Source: Streptomyces spiroverticillatus
GTDB lineage: Bacteria; Actinomycetota; Actinomycetes; Streptomycetales; Streptomycetaceae
DNA: 51,849 nucleotides
Direction: 5' to 3'
Assembly (NCBI GenBank): GCA_014650415.1
Contig: BMUX01000031.1
Coordinates: 1-51,849, forward strand
In this document: positions 33,372 to 41,384 of the stretch, one piece after another
Layout: the number at the start of each line of letters is the position of its first letter
Numbering within the stretch: the stretch's first letter is position 1
Notes under the pieces: generated by a model
Databases searched by the model: none
The model's input: only the letters and a program-made list of their open reading frames with translations
Told to the model about the DNA's origin: nothing
Position numbers and translations under genes: made by a program

Positions 33372-33953
33372 GCTTGTGTTTTGTCCTCCAGCCACGGACT
33401 GGATGAGTAGTTGAGATCCTAGTTCGGAGTGAGACGCCCTGAATGTGGGCGCTCCCGCAGTCCGATCATGTTCTGGCTCTTGAGCGCTGACGCTGTTCGT
33501 CGAAGCTCCACTGCCGCTTGGAGTTGGGCCGTCGGTTGAGCTCCTCGCCAAGGTCGACCTTGCGTTGGCGCCGTGCTCAGTCCTGGGAACGTCTGCGGCC
33601 TTGTGAGGGCACGTCCGCACTCCGCGACGGTCGCCTCAACATCGGGGTATGCACGCGGGCGGATCGCGCGCTGAGCCAGCTGGGGCGGCGGACCGTGACC
33701 TCGCGCTTGGCACCGTCGCTGAAAGGGCGGTGCCCTCAGGACTACCTCTATTCGGTGCCTTCGGCGGCGGATGACCGTTGAGCGTGCTGTGGGCGTGTGC
33801 CTCGTCTGCGGCTGAAGCGTGGTTGAGGACATGTGTGGGTGCCTTCCGGGTGGGGACAGGGGCTGACAGTCATCAGGGGCGGAAGGTCGCGGGGCTTTCG
33901 TACCCTCCGCCCCTGGATAAAAGTGCAGGTCAAAGCATTAAAAGCCTCCTGCT
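33372..33953. other. Gene-poor stretch before the module 2 iterons
   Basis: Short open frames on both strands, none with a recognisable domain. The end (33900-33953) is markedly AT-richer (GGATAAAAGTGCAGGT, AAAGCATTAAAAGCCT), which together with the following iterons could be part of a replication origin. Confidence 0.4.
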
Positions 33954-34093
33954 AGGGGCTGTAGGGGCTGAACTTTCGGGTTAACGAATCCCTTGCGGGC
34001 GCGTGTATGCGGGCGCGCGTGAGGACATCAACTGCGTGACAGGAGAATGAGCCTGCCTGCTGATAACCTGGAATTTCAGCCCCTCCAGCCCCT
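33954..34093. repeat. Module 2 iterons, left group
   Basis: AGGGGCTGTAGGGGCT (33954-33969) and the inverted form AGCCCCTCCAGCCCCT (34078-34093), which runs on into a third CCAG. Each is two direct AGGGGCT heptamers with a 2-bp spacer. They lie downstream of the module 2 genes and were once continuous with the group at 35621-35687, before the IS4 element inserted. Confidence 0.75.
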
Positions 34094-34140
34094 CCAGTGG
34101 GCGGGAGGAACGCTCTGAGCTGGGATTACAGCTATCAGGG

Positions 34141-35614
34141 CAATGCCGTTGACATAGCGTTATGGATCTTCGTGGGGTGGTGTCGCGCGGAGAAGGCGGA
34201 CGGCGTCGGCGGGCTTCTTGGCGGGGTGCACGGGGCGGGCCCGCTTGGGGTTCCAGCCTGGGAAGCGGCTCATCTTGCGCTTTACCTGTCGGATTACGGT
34301 GCGCAGACGGCGGGGTGGGTTGATCTCCTCGAGTACTTCGGCCGTCAGGGTGAGGCGGTCACGGGCGGCGGGGCCCAGGGGGGAAAATCCCCGGGTGGGG
34401 GTGAACGCTGCGTCGGGTCGCCCGCAGGGCGGCGCTGAAGGAGAGCCGGTCGGGGTCCAGCGGCTCGGAGCGGTCGACGGCGGCCCGGTGCATCAGGATG
34501 CGGATCGCGGTGTGCACGGCCAGGTGCGCGTAGATGTCCTGGAAGACCAGGTCAGGGGTTTTGCTGGGCAGTACGGTGCGTGGCCCGAGCTGCACCGTTT
34601 TGATCTCTTTCAAGGTGCCCTCGACTTCCCATCGCTCGCTGTAGAGGGCGGCCAGTTCGGCGGCGGGGGCCTCCGCGGGGTTGAGCAGAGTAGTGATCAG
34701 GCGGTAGCGCACTGCCCTGTCACGCCCAGGGTCGTCCAGCAGATATTCGATCACTCTCACCTGGATCTGGGTGCGGTCCTTGTGCGGGCCGCAGTCGTGA
34801 CGGGCCATGGAGATCCACGAGCCGTCCGCGAGGACCTTCCCGGGTGGCAGTTTCCACAGGCCCGAGACGCGCCACAGCAGGTGGGCACCGGTATCGGCCA
34901 TGGTCTGCCACAGCTGGACGCCAGGAAAGCCACGGTCGGCGAGGACCAGCATGTCCGGCCGCAGACTGCGTACCAGCCGTGCTGCCAGGGCCCGTTCGCC
35001 CGTCGACCAGGGACCTGCCTCGGCGTCGACAACGGTGTGCGTGCCGGACTCGACCAGCACGACCGTCCGGGCCTGCGGGTAGCCGACCGGCCCCTGGCCG
35101 CGCAGCCTGGGCTTGGGCCCGCTGAGGCCGGCCCGGTTGGCAGGGGTATCGGCGGCGTCCATGGTGGTGCCGTCCAACGCCATCAGCCGGTGCCCGCGCC
35201 AGAACGCCCCCGGTGTCGCAGCCGTCGCGATCCCGCCGCCCACCTGTCCCAGTAGAGCGCGCAACGGCTCGCAGCCCAGGCGCTGGCGGGCTCGGAACAC
35301 CGCTGCCTTGTCCGGCAGATGCCACCCGCCCACCGGATCAGCCCCGACCCCAGTCATCCGGCGTAACACCTCCCGGTAGGGGTCGGGGCAGAACAGGGCT
35401 CTGCCCAGCAGGAAGTAGACCATCAACCGGGCCGGCAGCAGCCGGCGCCGTTGTTCTCGGCGTCCCGCCTTGTCCACCACGAGATCGACAAGATCCGGTG
35501 AGTAGACCACCGAAACGTCACCCAACTCGACACCGTCCACCAGCTGATCAGGCATCACAGGAAACCTCCTGCTATCCGTTCAACCGCGACCCAAGCGCTA
35601 TGTCAACGGCATTG
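34141..35614 (-). mobile_element. IS4-family insertion sequence with terminal repeats and 10-bp target duplication
   Basis: The ends are CAATGCCGTTGACATAGCG (34141-34159) and its exact reverse complement (35596-35614). They are flanked by the direct repeat GCTATCAGGG at 34131-34140 and 35615-35624. The element is 1474 bp with one transposase gene. A 10-bp duplication fits the IS4 family. The perfect duplication and intact gene mean a recent insertion; removing it restores a continuous module 2 iteron region. Confidence 0.95.
34359..35558 (-). CDS. IS4-family transposase
   Basis: 399 aa, GTG 35558 or ATG 35555 after GGAGGTTT. N-terminal transposase domain (RREQRRRLLPARLMVYFLLG, YREVLRRMTGV), then the DDE core: Asp129 in MALDGTTMDAAD, Asp208 in MLVLADRGFPGV, and Glu313 in the IS4 signature Y306-x2-R309-x3-E313-x6-K320 (YSERWEVEGTLKEIK). 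All catalytic residues are present, so it is probably active. Fills most of the element at 34141-35614. Confidence 0.95.
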   Translation of the reverse strand: MMPDQLVDGVELGDVSVVYSPDLVDLVVDKAGRREQRRRLLPARLMVYFLLGRALFCPDPYREVLRRMTGVGADPVGGWHLPDKAAVFRARQRLGCEPLRALLGQVGGGIATAATPGAFWRGHRLMALDGTTMDAADTPANRAGLSGPKPRLRGQGPVGYPQARTVVLVESGTHTVVDAEAGPWSTGERALAARLVRSLRPDMLVLADRGFPGVQLWQTMADTGAHLLWRVSGLWKLPPGKVLADGSWISMARHDCGPHKDRTQIQVRVIEYLLDDPGRDRAVRYRLITTLLNPAEAPAAELAALYSERWEVEGTLKEIKTVQLGPRTVLPSKTPDLVFQDIYAHLAVHTAIRILMHRAAVDRSEPLDPDRLSFSAALRATRRSVHPHPGIFPPGPRRP

Positions 35615-35620
35615 GCTATC

Positions 35621-35687
35621 AGGGGCTAAGCCAGGACTCAGCCCCTGCAGCCCTGCCCGCTGGCTTTCAGCCCCTTACTCCAGCCCC
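35621..35687. repeat. Module 2 iterons, right of the IS4 element
   Basis: AGGGGCT at 35621-35627, TCAGCCCCTGCAGCCC at 35638-35653 and CAGCCCCTTACTCCAGCCCC at 35667-35686 are heptamer pairs or half-sites of the AGGGGCT / AGCCCCT type, less regular than the other groups. They lie just downstream of the module 2 terminator. Confidence 0.6.
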
Positions 35688-35797
35688 TGCGAGGGGTGGT
35701 ACACACCAGCAGCACGGTCCGTCGGCCAAACCCCGAGGGATTGGTACGAGGCAGGAAGCTGCTGCAACCCGGCCGAGCCCACGGGCTCGAAAAAGCC

Positions 35798-35832
35798 GAT
35801 GCCCAGGAACCCTGTGAAGGTTCCTGGGCATC
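35798..35832 (-). terminator. Terminator of primase module 2
   Basis: GATGCCCAGGAACC (35798-35811) and GGTTCCTGGGCATC (35819-35832) form a perfect 14-bp stem. On the minus strand it is followed by GGCTTTTTCG, a T-run. It lies about 20 bp after the stop of the small partner gene. Confidence 0.85.
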
Positions 35833-35853
35833 GAGGGGCGGCTGGCCGCATGT

Positions 35854-36228
35854 CTAACCGACGGACGTTATTGCCCGTGCCTGTGAGCGCTTCGTCTTCT
35901 CGCCGGCCCGGCAGATGTCGACGGTCTGGGGGTCGACGGCCTCTCCGGGGGAGCCGGTCTTGTAGTCGCCGTCGGGAGCGCTGTCACGGTCGTGCGGAAC
36001 GAGGTAGAAGACGCGGCGGTGGAAGAGGCTCGTCTCGGGATCGCGTTCGACCCGTGGGCTGAGCTCGGCGTAGCCCACCAGCCGGCCGAGGCCGTCGAAG
36101 GGCGGCTTGCCCACCCGGTAGGGGGTGCCGTGAACGGCCTGGCGTACGTACTCCAGGGTGGAGATGTCCTCCAGCCAGATGATCCGGGCTTCTCCGGCGA
36201 CGTCCGCGTCGGTGAGCAGCGAGCTCAT
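35854..36228 (-). CDS. Primase-associated small protein, module 2
   Basis: 124 aa: MSSLLTDADVAGEARIIWLE, DISTLEYVRQAVHGTPYRVG, SLFHRRVFYLVPHDRDSAPD and GSPGEAVDPQTVDICRAGEK. Paralogue of the protein at 30993 with conserved WLED, YVRQ, GYAEL, RRVF-LVPHDRD and GEAVDP blocks. Unlike module 1, where the genes overlap, there is a 166-bp gap to the primase. The C-termini differ, which may matter if the protein reads the iteron sequence. Confidence 0.75.
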   Translation of the reverse strand: MSSLLTDADVAGEARIIWLEDISTLEYVRQAVHGTPYRVGKPPFDGLGRLVGYAELSPRVERDPETSLFHRRVFYLVPHDRDSAPDGDYKTGSPGEAVDPQTVDICRAGEKTKRSQARAITSVG

Positions 36229-36394
36229 GTCCGCACCTCTTCCTCTTGGTGTGGCTGGGACAGAAGCCCCGGCTCCGCTCCGTATCCGTGCACGCTTTCT
36301 CTCTGGAGTTTAAGGGGTGCCGTCTGAGCTGGGCAGGGGCTCAGGAGGGAGGTCCCCTGGGGTGCTGCTGCGGGGTGTCTGGTGGTGTTCATGG

Positions 36395-37954
36395 TTACTG
36401 GTCGCCGTCGATCAGGCCGAGGCCCGGGTAGTAGCGGACGCCATTGCTCTTGATCATCTCGTCGGGGGACTTCAGGCCGAGCTCGCTGCGCACCCGGGTG
36501 GCGAAGGACCGGGAACCGGCGGGGCGTGTGCCCTCTTCCTGGCACCACCGGGAGTAGACCGTGTACAGCAGGGTCTGGCGCACCTGCATTTTCTCGTGGC
36601 GTCGGCAGAGGTCGCTGAGGAAGCGGCCGATGTGGTCCTCGGTTGCGGCGTAGGAGGCTGTGGCGGTACGGACACGGGCCGGGCCCGCGAGATTGTCGCG
36701 TTCCCTGCTGGGGTCCCGGGTCGCGAGGAAGCGGCGGGCTCCCTCGATGAGCCACGCGAGAATGCCCGGGCCTTCTTCCTCGACGAGGATGCGGGCCAGG
36801 TTGTCGATCTTCTTGTGGTCGGCGATCTTCCGCTCGAAGGGGATCAGGCGCAGGCGCCGCCAGAAGGCGTGTCCGCCGGTGGCGACTTCGGGGTGATGGT
36901 TGCCCAGCAGCCACAGGTGGTGGGTGGGCGTGAAGGTGAAGAAGTCCTGGCGCATCCTGCGGGCGGTCACCATGTCGCCGCCGGTGAGGAGCTTCATGCG
37001 GACCTCGTTGAACTTGTCGTTCGGCTTAAGCTCGCTGCACACCACCAGGCGGCGCCCGTAGAGCTCGGTCAGCTCGGTCGAGTGCTCGGTGTAGGCGCCG
37101 CGGTCCATCAGGAAGCCCGGGGGCGCGGAGTGCGCGTAGTCGCCGAGGATCTGCACGGTGGTGTCGAGCAGGACGGACTTGCCGTTCGCCCCCTCGCCGT
37201 GGCAGAACGGCAGTACCTGGGCGCCCACGTCCCCGGTGATCGAGTAGCCGAGCAGCAGATGCAGGTACTCGATCATCTCCTTGCCGTCCGCGTCGTCGCC
37301 GAAGATGTCCGTGAGGAACGCGAAAAACCGCGGCGTGGGCATCACGACGGGCGAGACCCGGGTGCAGCGGGAGTTGAAGTCGTGCAGCGGGTCGGCCGCC
37401 CGCAGCACCCCGGTCTTCAGGTCGACCACGCCCGACGGCGTGCACAGGGTGTAGGGGTTGCCGTCGAGTTCCTCGGCGTCCAGCGACAGTGCCGGGGACG
37501 CCTTGGCCTGCAGCAGCATGGCCTTCACCCCACTCGTCGACGACGAGTAGCGGCGGTGTTTGATGACCTCCTGGACGGAGAAGCGGCCGTGGGGATCGAA
37601 GCGGGGCATCTGGCTGGCCATGTCGCCTGCCGCCCAAATCGCCTCGCCCTCGCCGCCGCGCAGCTTCCACCGCCCTGACTCCCACACGTACCAGCCGTTG
37701 CCGGCGACGTAGCGGAACCGCCCTCCGTACATGGCCGCGAACAGCTCTGCGTTGGCCCGGTCGGTGAGGTCCTCGGGCAGGCGTCCTGTCGGCGCTGCGG
37801 CAGCGCCCGCCGGGGTACTGCCGGGCTCGGGGGTGGCCTTCTGCGCGGGCAGCACGCGGTCCGCAGTCCCGGTGTCCCGCACGTCCAGCTGGAGCATCTG
37901 CTGAGCGACGTGTTGTGCGTCGAAGGCTGCACCGTCGTGGTCACTGTGGCTCAT
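36395..37954 (-). CDS. P4/D5-type primase-helicase (SF3 helicase), module 2
   Basis: 519 aa, paralogue of the protein at 29494. RYVAGNGWYVWESGRWKLRG, then LCTPSGVVDLKTGVLRAADP and the helicase: Walker A GEGANGKS (253-260), RRLVVCSELKPNDKFNEVRM, HLWLLGNHHPEVATGGHAFW and RRLRLIPFERKI. Identity over the helicase half is high, while the N-terminal about 70 aa differ entirely. The ATG overlaps the stop of the leader ORF (ATGA, 37951-37954). Surrounded by AGGGGCT iterons on both sides, so it should act on a different origin than module 1. Confidence 0.9.
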   Translation of the reverse strand: MSHSDHDGAAFDAQHVAQQMLQLDVRDTGTADRVLPAQKATPEPGSTPAGAAAAPTGRLPEDLTDRANAELFAAMYGGRFRYVAGNGWYVWESGRWKLRGGEGEAIWAAGDMASQMPRFDPHGRFSVQEVIKHRRYSSSTSGVKAMLLQAKASPALSLDAEELDGNPYTLCTPSGVVDLKTGVLRAADPLHDFNSRCTRVSPVVMPTPRFFAFLTDIFGDDADGKEMIEYLHLLLGYSITGDVGAQVLPFCHGEGANGKSVLLDTTVQILGDYAHSAPPGFLMDRGAYTEHSTELTELYGRRLVVCSELKPNDKFNEVRMKLLTGGDMVTARRMRQDFFTFTPTHHLWLLGNHHPEVATGGHAFWRRLRLIPFERKIADHKKIDNLARILVEEEGPGILAWLIEGARRFLATRDPSRERDNLAGPARVRTATASYAATEDHIGRFLSDLCRRHEKMQVRQTLLYTVYSRWCQEEGTRPAGSRSFATRVRSELGLKSPDEMIKSNGVRYYPGLGLIDGDQ

Positions 37955-38169
37955 GAGCGTCCTTCGGGGGCGGCGGGCGCAAGGTGCAGCAGCGGGAGGG
38001 GAGGAACCGGCCAGACCCTGTGCGCATTCCGTGTCGTTGTGACCGCCGGGAGGGTTCCCGCCGCCTCGGGATGAGGCTCTGGGCGCATGGTCACACGGAG
38101 GTCCTTGCTCGGGGTGCGGAAGTGGCGCACCGATGACGGGAAGAAGTGCAGTTCAGCAGGGGTGGACAC
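37951..38169 (-). CDS. Leader ORF of primase module 2, 72 aa
   Basis: GTG 38169 encodes MSTPAELHFFPSSVRHFRTP and ends PLLHLAPAAPEGRS; the stop overlaps the primase ATG by 4 bp. No domain recognised. It starts 8 bp from the iteron at 38177, so its promoter must overlap iterons, as in module 1. Coupled leaders of different sequence in both modules suggest that position matters more than sequence. Confidence 0.55.
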   Translation of the reverse strand: MSTPAELHFFPSSVRHFRTPSKDLRVTMRPEPHPEAAGTLPAVTTTRNAHRVWPVPPLPLLHLAPAAPEGRS

Positions 38170-38176
38170 GTCAGAT

Positions 38177-38338
38177 AGGGGCTGGAGGGGCTGAAGTTCG
38201 CGGTTTGACGAAGCGAGCCTAACGCAGCCGGGGGGTGACGCTGCGGCACCGGGCCTGCAAAGCGGGCCGCGTTAGCTGTTATGGCGGACCCTCAGCCCCT
38301 CCAGCCCCTGCCGGGCGGGCAGGAAGGGGCTGGAGGGG
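38177..38338. promoter_or_regulatory. Module 2 upstream iterons and inverted repeats
   Basis: AGGGGCTGGAGGGGCT (38177-38192), its reverse complement AGCCCCTCCAGCCCCT (38294-38309) and a third copy AGGGGCTGGAGGGG (38325-38338). Between them, CTAACGC and GCGTTAG (38219-38225, 38270-38276) form an inner inverted pair. The layout (outer inverted iterons with inner inverted arms about 45 bp apart) mirrors the module 1 region at 29043-29155. Confidence 0.7.
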
Positions 38339-38581
38339 CGGGACTTCAGGCATAGGCGTGTGACCTGGCCTGTGGTCGGTCTCTGGTTCCCCGACCGTCT
38401 GATGTATGCCGGTCGGGGGCTCCAGGACGACCGGTACGGCCTCGGGGTGCGGACGCAGCAGCGCCTCGTCCGTCTCGCGCCCGGATTCGTGCCCGTCAGC
38501 CCCGCCGGGAGCAGCGGCGCCTTTCTGCCGTACCGGCCCCGGCACGGGACTGACGGTGGTGCAAGGGGACGGCAGGAGTCC

Positions 38582-39469
38582 TTAACTCTGGGTGCCCAGG
38601 AGGGCGCTGCGCAGGGCGTTGAAGTGGATGAGGTCGGGGGCGGGCAGGGGAACGTCGTCGTCCGGCCGGGGATACTTGGGCTCCAGGTGGACGTGGTCGG
38701 GCTCGGTGAGCTCGGGGCGGGGGAAGGTGCGCCGGGCGAGGGCCTGGTGGCGCTGGTGCGCATCGAGGCCGTGGGAGAGGGTCCGGGTGGCGGCGATGAG
38801 ACGGATGCGGTCGTTGAACCCCGGCTCGGGGAGCGGCAGGTCGAGGTCGTCGTCGACGTAGGCGAGCGCGACGGGCATGTAGGCCAGGACGGCGGTCACG
38901 GGGTCGGGGATCGTGAGGTGGTCCTGCTTGAGCAGGCGCAGGATCCGCAGGGCGGCGGCGACCGTTCCTTCTTCGGGGTCGGGGGTGGCGGCCTGGGCCA
39001 GCCAGAACTCGGCCGCGGTGTCCTCGCCGAGGGCCAGGTGGTGCAGGAAAAGGCAGTAGGCGGCGGCGAGGTCCTCGGCGCCGGCGGCGAACTGCCACCA
39101 GAACTGTGCGGCTTCGGTCTCCTTGGCCAGATGCAGCAGGCAGCCCAGGACGCGGGCCCCGGCCGGGGCGGGCATCACTCCGGTGGCGAACTCCTCGCGC
39201 TCTGTGTCCAGTTCCAGTTCGTCCAGTGCGCCGGTGTGCCCGGCGACGGCTTCGCACAGGATCCGCAGATCGCGTGCCGCCTCGCCCTCCGGGCGTTCGT
39301 ACGGCTGCGCGCATCCGGCCGGCCCGTCCAGCTGGGCAAGGCCGTCCTGGCGGGCGGCGGTGCGCAGCCGGGCGGCGAGCCGGGCCTCGGCGGCGTCGAT
39401 GTCGCTCTGCGGGTAGGGCGTGGTGGTGAGGCGGGCCCGGGTCAGGAGCTCCTCGATGCGGGGGGTCAT
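38582..39469 (-). CDS. Hypothetical protein coupled to an ECF-like sigma factor, 295 aa
   Basis: ATG 39469 overlaps the sigma stop (ATGA). MTPRIEELLTRARLTTTPYP, then AARDLRILCEAVAGHTGALD, FWWQFAAGAEDLAAAYCLFL HHLALGEDTAAEFW and a C-terminal proline-rich part. The Ala-rich helical middle with W/Y-rich repeats (about 120-165) resembles tetratricopeptide-like helical pairs. No membrane helix, so it is not a classical membrane anti-sigma factor. Tight coupling suggests a sigma partner or effector. This sigma-helical protein pair is common in Streptomyces accessory regions. Confidence 0.7.
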   Translation of the reverse strand: MTPRIEELLTRARLTTTPYPQSDIDAAEARLAARLRTAARQDGLAQLDGPAGCAQPYERPEGEAARDLRILCEAVAGHTGALDELELDTEREEFATGVMPAPAGARVLGCLLHLAKETEAAQFWWQFAAGAEDLAAAYCLFLHHLALGEDTAAEFWLAQAATPDPEEGTVAAALRILRLLKQDHLTIPDPVTAVLAYMPVALAYVDDDLDLPLPEPGFNDRIRLIAATRTLSHGLDAHQRHQALARRTFPRPELTEPDHVHLEPKYPRPDDDVPLPAPDLIHFNALRSALLGTQS

Positions 39470-40041
39470 CCGGCAGTCCCTTCGGTGTCGTTGTCCAGGT
39501 GCAGCAGCTCGCGCAGGCGGCGCACGGCGTGCCGGGCGTTGGAGCGCACGCTCGCGGCCGTGATCCCGAGGTGCTCGGCGACCTTGTGGGTGGTCATGCC
39601 GTGGGCGTGGAGCAGGAGGATCACGTCCATCTGCCGCGGCGGCAGCATGCGGATGTGGTGGAAAAGGTTCAGGCTCTCCTCCAGCTGGCCGACCGGGTCG
39701 ACGGCGCTCAGGAGGGCCTCGGTGTGGAAGGCGGCGGTGTCGAAGGGCACGGGGCGGCGGGCGCGGGCCGTGCAGGCGTCCAGGGTGCAGTTGCGCAGCA
39801 CCCTCCAGGCGTACCCGGCCGGGTTCTCCTTGGAGAGCACCGCCTCCCAGCAGCGCAGCAGCTTCTCGAAGCAGGTGTCGACGGCTTCCTCGGCGTCGGC
39901 GCGGTTGTTCAGGATGGTCTCCGCGTAGCGGATGTAGGTCGCCCGGTTCAGTTGGTGGAAGGCGCTGAAGTCCACCGGGAGCTCGGTCATCGACGGCCTG
40001 ACTCTGGGCGGGCGGGGGCTCGGGCTCTGCTCTCGGGTCAC
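39466..40041 (-). CDS. ECF-like sigma-70 family RNA polymerase sigma factor
   Basis: GTG 40041 overlaps the stop of the upstream small ORF; an internal ATG at 39990 (MTELPVDFSAFHQLNRATYI) is an alternative start. Region 2: YAETILNNRADAEEAVDTCF and GYAWRVLRNCTLDACTARAR. Region 4: LPPRQMDVILLLHAHGMTTH and VAEHLGITAASVRSNARHAV. Only sigma-2 and sigma-4 are present, as in ECF factors. Target promoters unknown. Operon order on the minus strand: small ORF, sigma, helical protein. Confidence 0.88.
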   Translation of the reverse strand: MTREQSPSPRPPRVRPSMTELPVDFSAFHQLNRATYIRYAETILNNRADAEEAVDTCFEKLLRCWEAVLSKENPAGYAWRVLRNCTLDACTARARRPVPFDTAAFHTEALLSAVDPVGQLEESLNLFHHIRMLPPRQMDVILLLHAHGMTTHKVAEHLGITAASVRSNARHAVRRLRELLHLDNDTEGTAG

Positions 40042-40193
40042 AGCCGGCGCCCCCGCTCCTGCTCACAGCGGCGCATCTCACTCATGCCTGCACGTACACC
40101 CGCGGCGGCTATCCGGCGGGCCCACACGATCACGTCACGGCCGAACACCCGCACTGCGAGCCCCACCATGACCACTTCTTCCACGTGCTCCAT
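40038..40193 (-). CDS. Small protein upstream of the sigma factor, 51 aa
   Basis: ATG 40193: MEHVEEVVMVGLAVRVFGRD, VIVWARRIAAAGVRAGMSEM and RRCEQERGRRL. The TGA overlaps the GTG start of the sigma gene, which supports real translation and coupling. The middle is an amphipathic or membrane-associated helix. No family known. Confidence 0.5.
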   Translation of the reverse strand: MEHVEEVVMVGLAVRVFGRDVIVWARRIAAAGVRAGMSEMRRCEQERGRRL

Positions 40194-40590
40194 CGTCACG
40201 AGCGTGCAGACTCCTCTGCGTGCGCCGGGCGGAACCGCGCCCCCTCAGACGATTCCGGGATGCGCCGTAGTGCGCCTCCGCCACACAAGACCCCTCCCGC
40301 GCGGCGAATGTGCAAGCAGCAGCACCGGAATTTTCCACGGCTCCCGGCACACCAGCCGATGGTCGTCGGCCGTACCGAGTGGCCGGGCAGCGCGCGACAG
40401 GCACCCTGAGCAGGGGCAACATGTACCCGTGACGCCGCAACTAGCCGTCAGGCTAAGGATGTTGACGACCAGAACCCCAACACGTGACGCCCGTCACATG
40501 TGAGCCTGTTGGGGTGTTTGCCGCATGGTCCTGCCTGCCGAACACTGTGCCGCAACGGCTGTCGGCGTGTAGGAGCGGCGCGGTGCCCCG

Positions 40591-40866
40591 GTGAGGCCGG
40601 GCGCGGCGTCGAAGGCGGCCTGGGGCGGCTCGCCTCCTTGGCTGAGCAGGAAGCTGGCTCAAGGCTCCCCCGTCCGGGAGCGACGCGATCAGATCGTCGA
40701 GCGGCACCGTCAGGGTCTGAAGGGGTACGAGATCGCGCGCGAGCTGCCAGTTTCCGCAGGGTTGGTGTCGACCCGGCTGAAGGAAGCCCGCTCGGCCGGT
40801 GTCGACCTCACCCGCTGCTCCCCTGCCGACGGCAAGGAGATGTCACGGAACGCCGACACGAAGTGA
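40591..40866 (+). CDS. Possible small helix-turn-helix protein, 91 aa
   Basis: From GTG 40591. The C-terminal half RRDQIVERHRQGLKGYEIAR, ELPVSAGLVSTRLKEARSAG VDL reads as a helix-turn-helix like those of resolvases or small regulators. The N-terminal 30 residues are less convincing and the true start may be internal. No neighbour in an operon. Roughly 500 bp to the right, up to the CRISPR-Cas genes, holds nothing I recognise apart from the presumed cas promoter. Confidence 0.45.
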   Translation: MRPGAASKAAWGGSPPWLSRKLAQGSPVRERRDQIVERHRQGLKGYEIARELPVSAGLVSTRLKEARSAGVDLTRCSPADGKEMSRNADTK

Positions 40867-41384
40867 CGCGCAGGTAGAAGGACCCGAGATGTCGCCCGTG
40901 CACTGGTGTGTCCTCCCCAGGGTGCTTCTTGAACGGCCCGAACGTCCAAGGGCTTCGTTCGACACGCGGTCGGTTTTGCTGTCTGCTGGCAGTCTGTTCG
41001 CCGCTCGCGGATTCGGCACCACTCGCCTGGGCTAGCAAAGTCACGATCAGCCCCGCCGCCAGGCCAGTTCGTGGGTTGCGCATCGACTGGCGGCTCGCGA
41101 GAGAACTGGCGTTGGCAACACCCCCTGTTTGAGGGCGCGTTGCGAGCTGATGGGCCTCCCTTTGTGCGCCTCGCAGCCGTTAGGCGGTCTCCTCGGGCCC
41201 CGGTCTGCTTCGGCAAGGTGGGACACCTTAGCGAGCACCACTGACAGTCCGGGATTTTCAGGTGAAATCCGGTCGTTGTGGTCACCGTTTGGTGCTGCTT
41301 CCATGACGCCATCGCACCGCTCTGACCTGCCGATTCAGCCAGGGGAGGGTGCCCATCGCCCATGTGCCCGTGGAAGGACCTGCC

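Noticed and set aside
34097..34438. 113-codon frame across the left end of the IS4 element
   Set aside because: It crosses the IS boundary and target duplication and has no domain; a shadow created by the insertion.
40135..40440. 101-codon minus-strand frame upstream of the ECF-like sigma operon
   Set aside because: Basic low-complexity composition; a different, better-supported small ORF (40038-40193) is coupled to the sigma gene.
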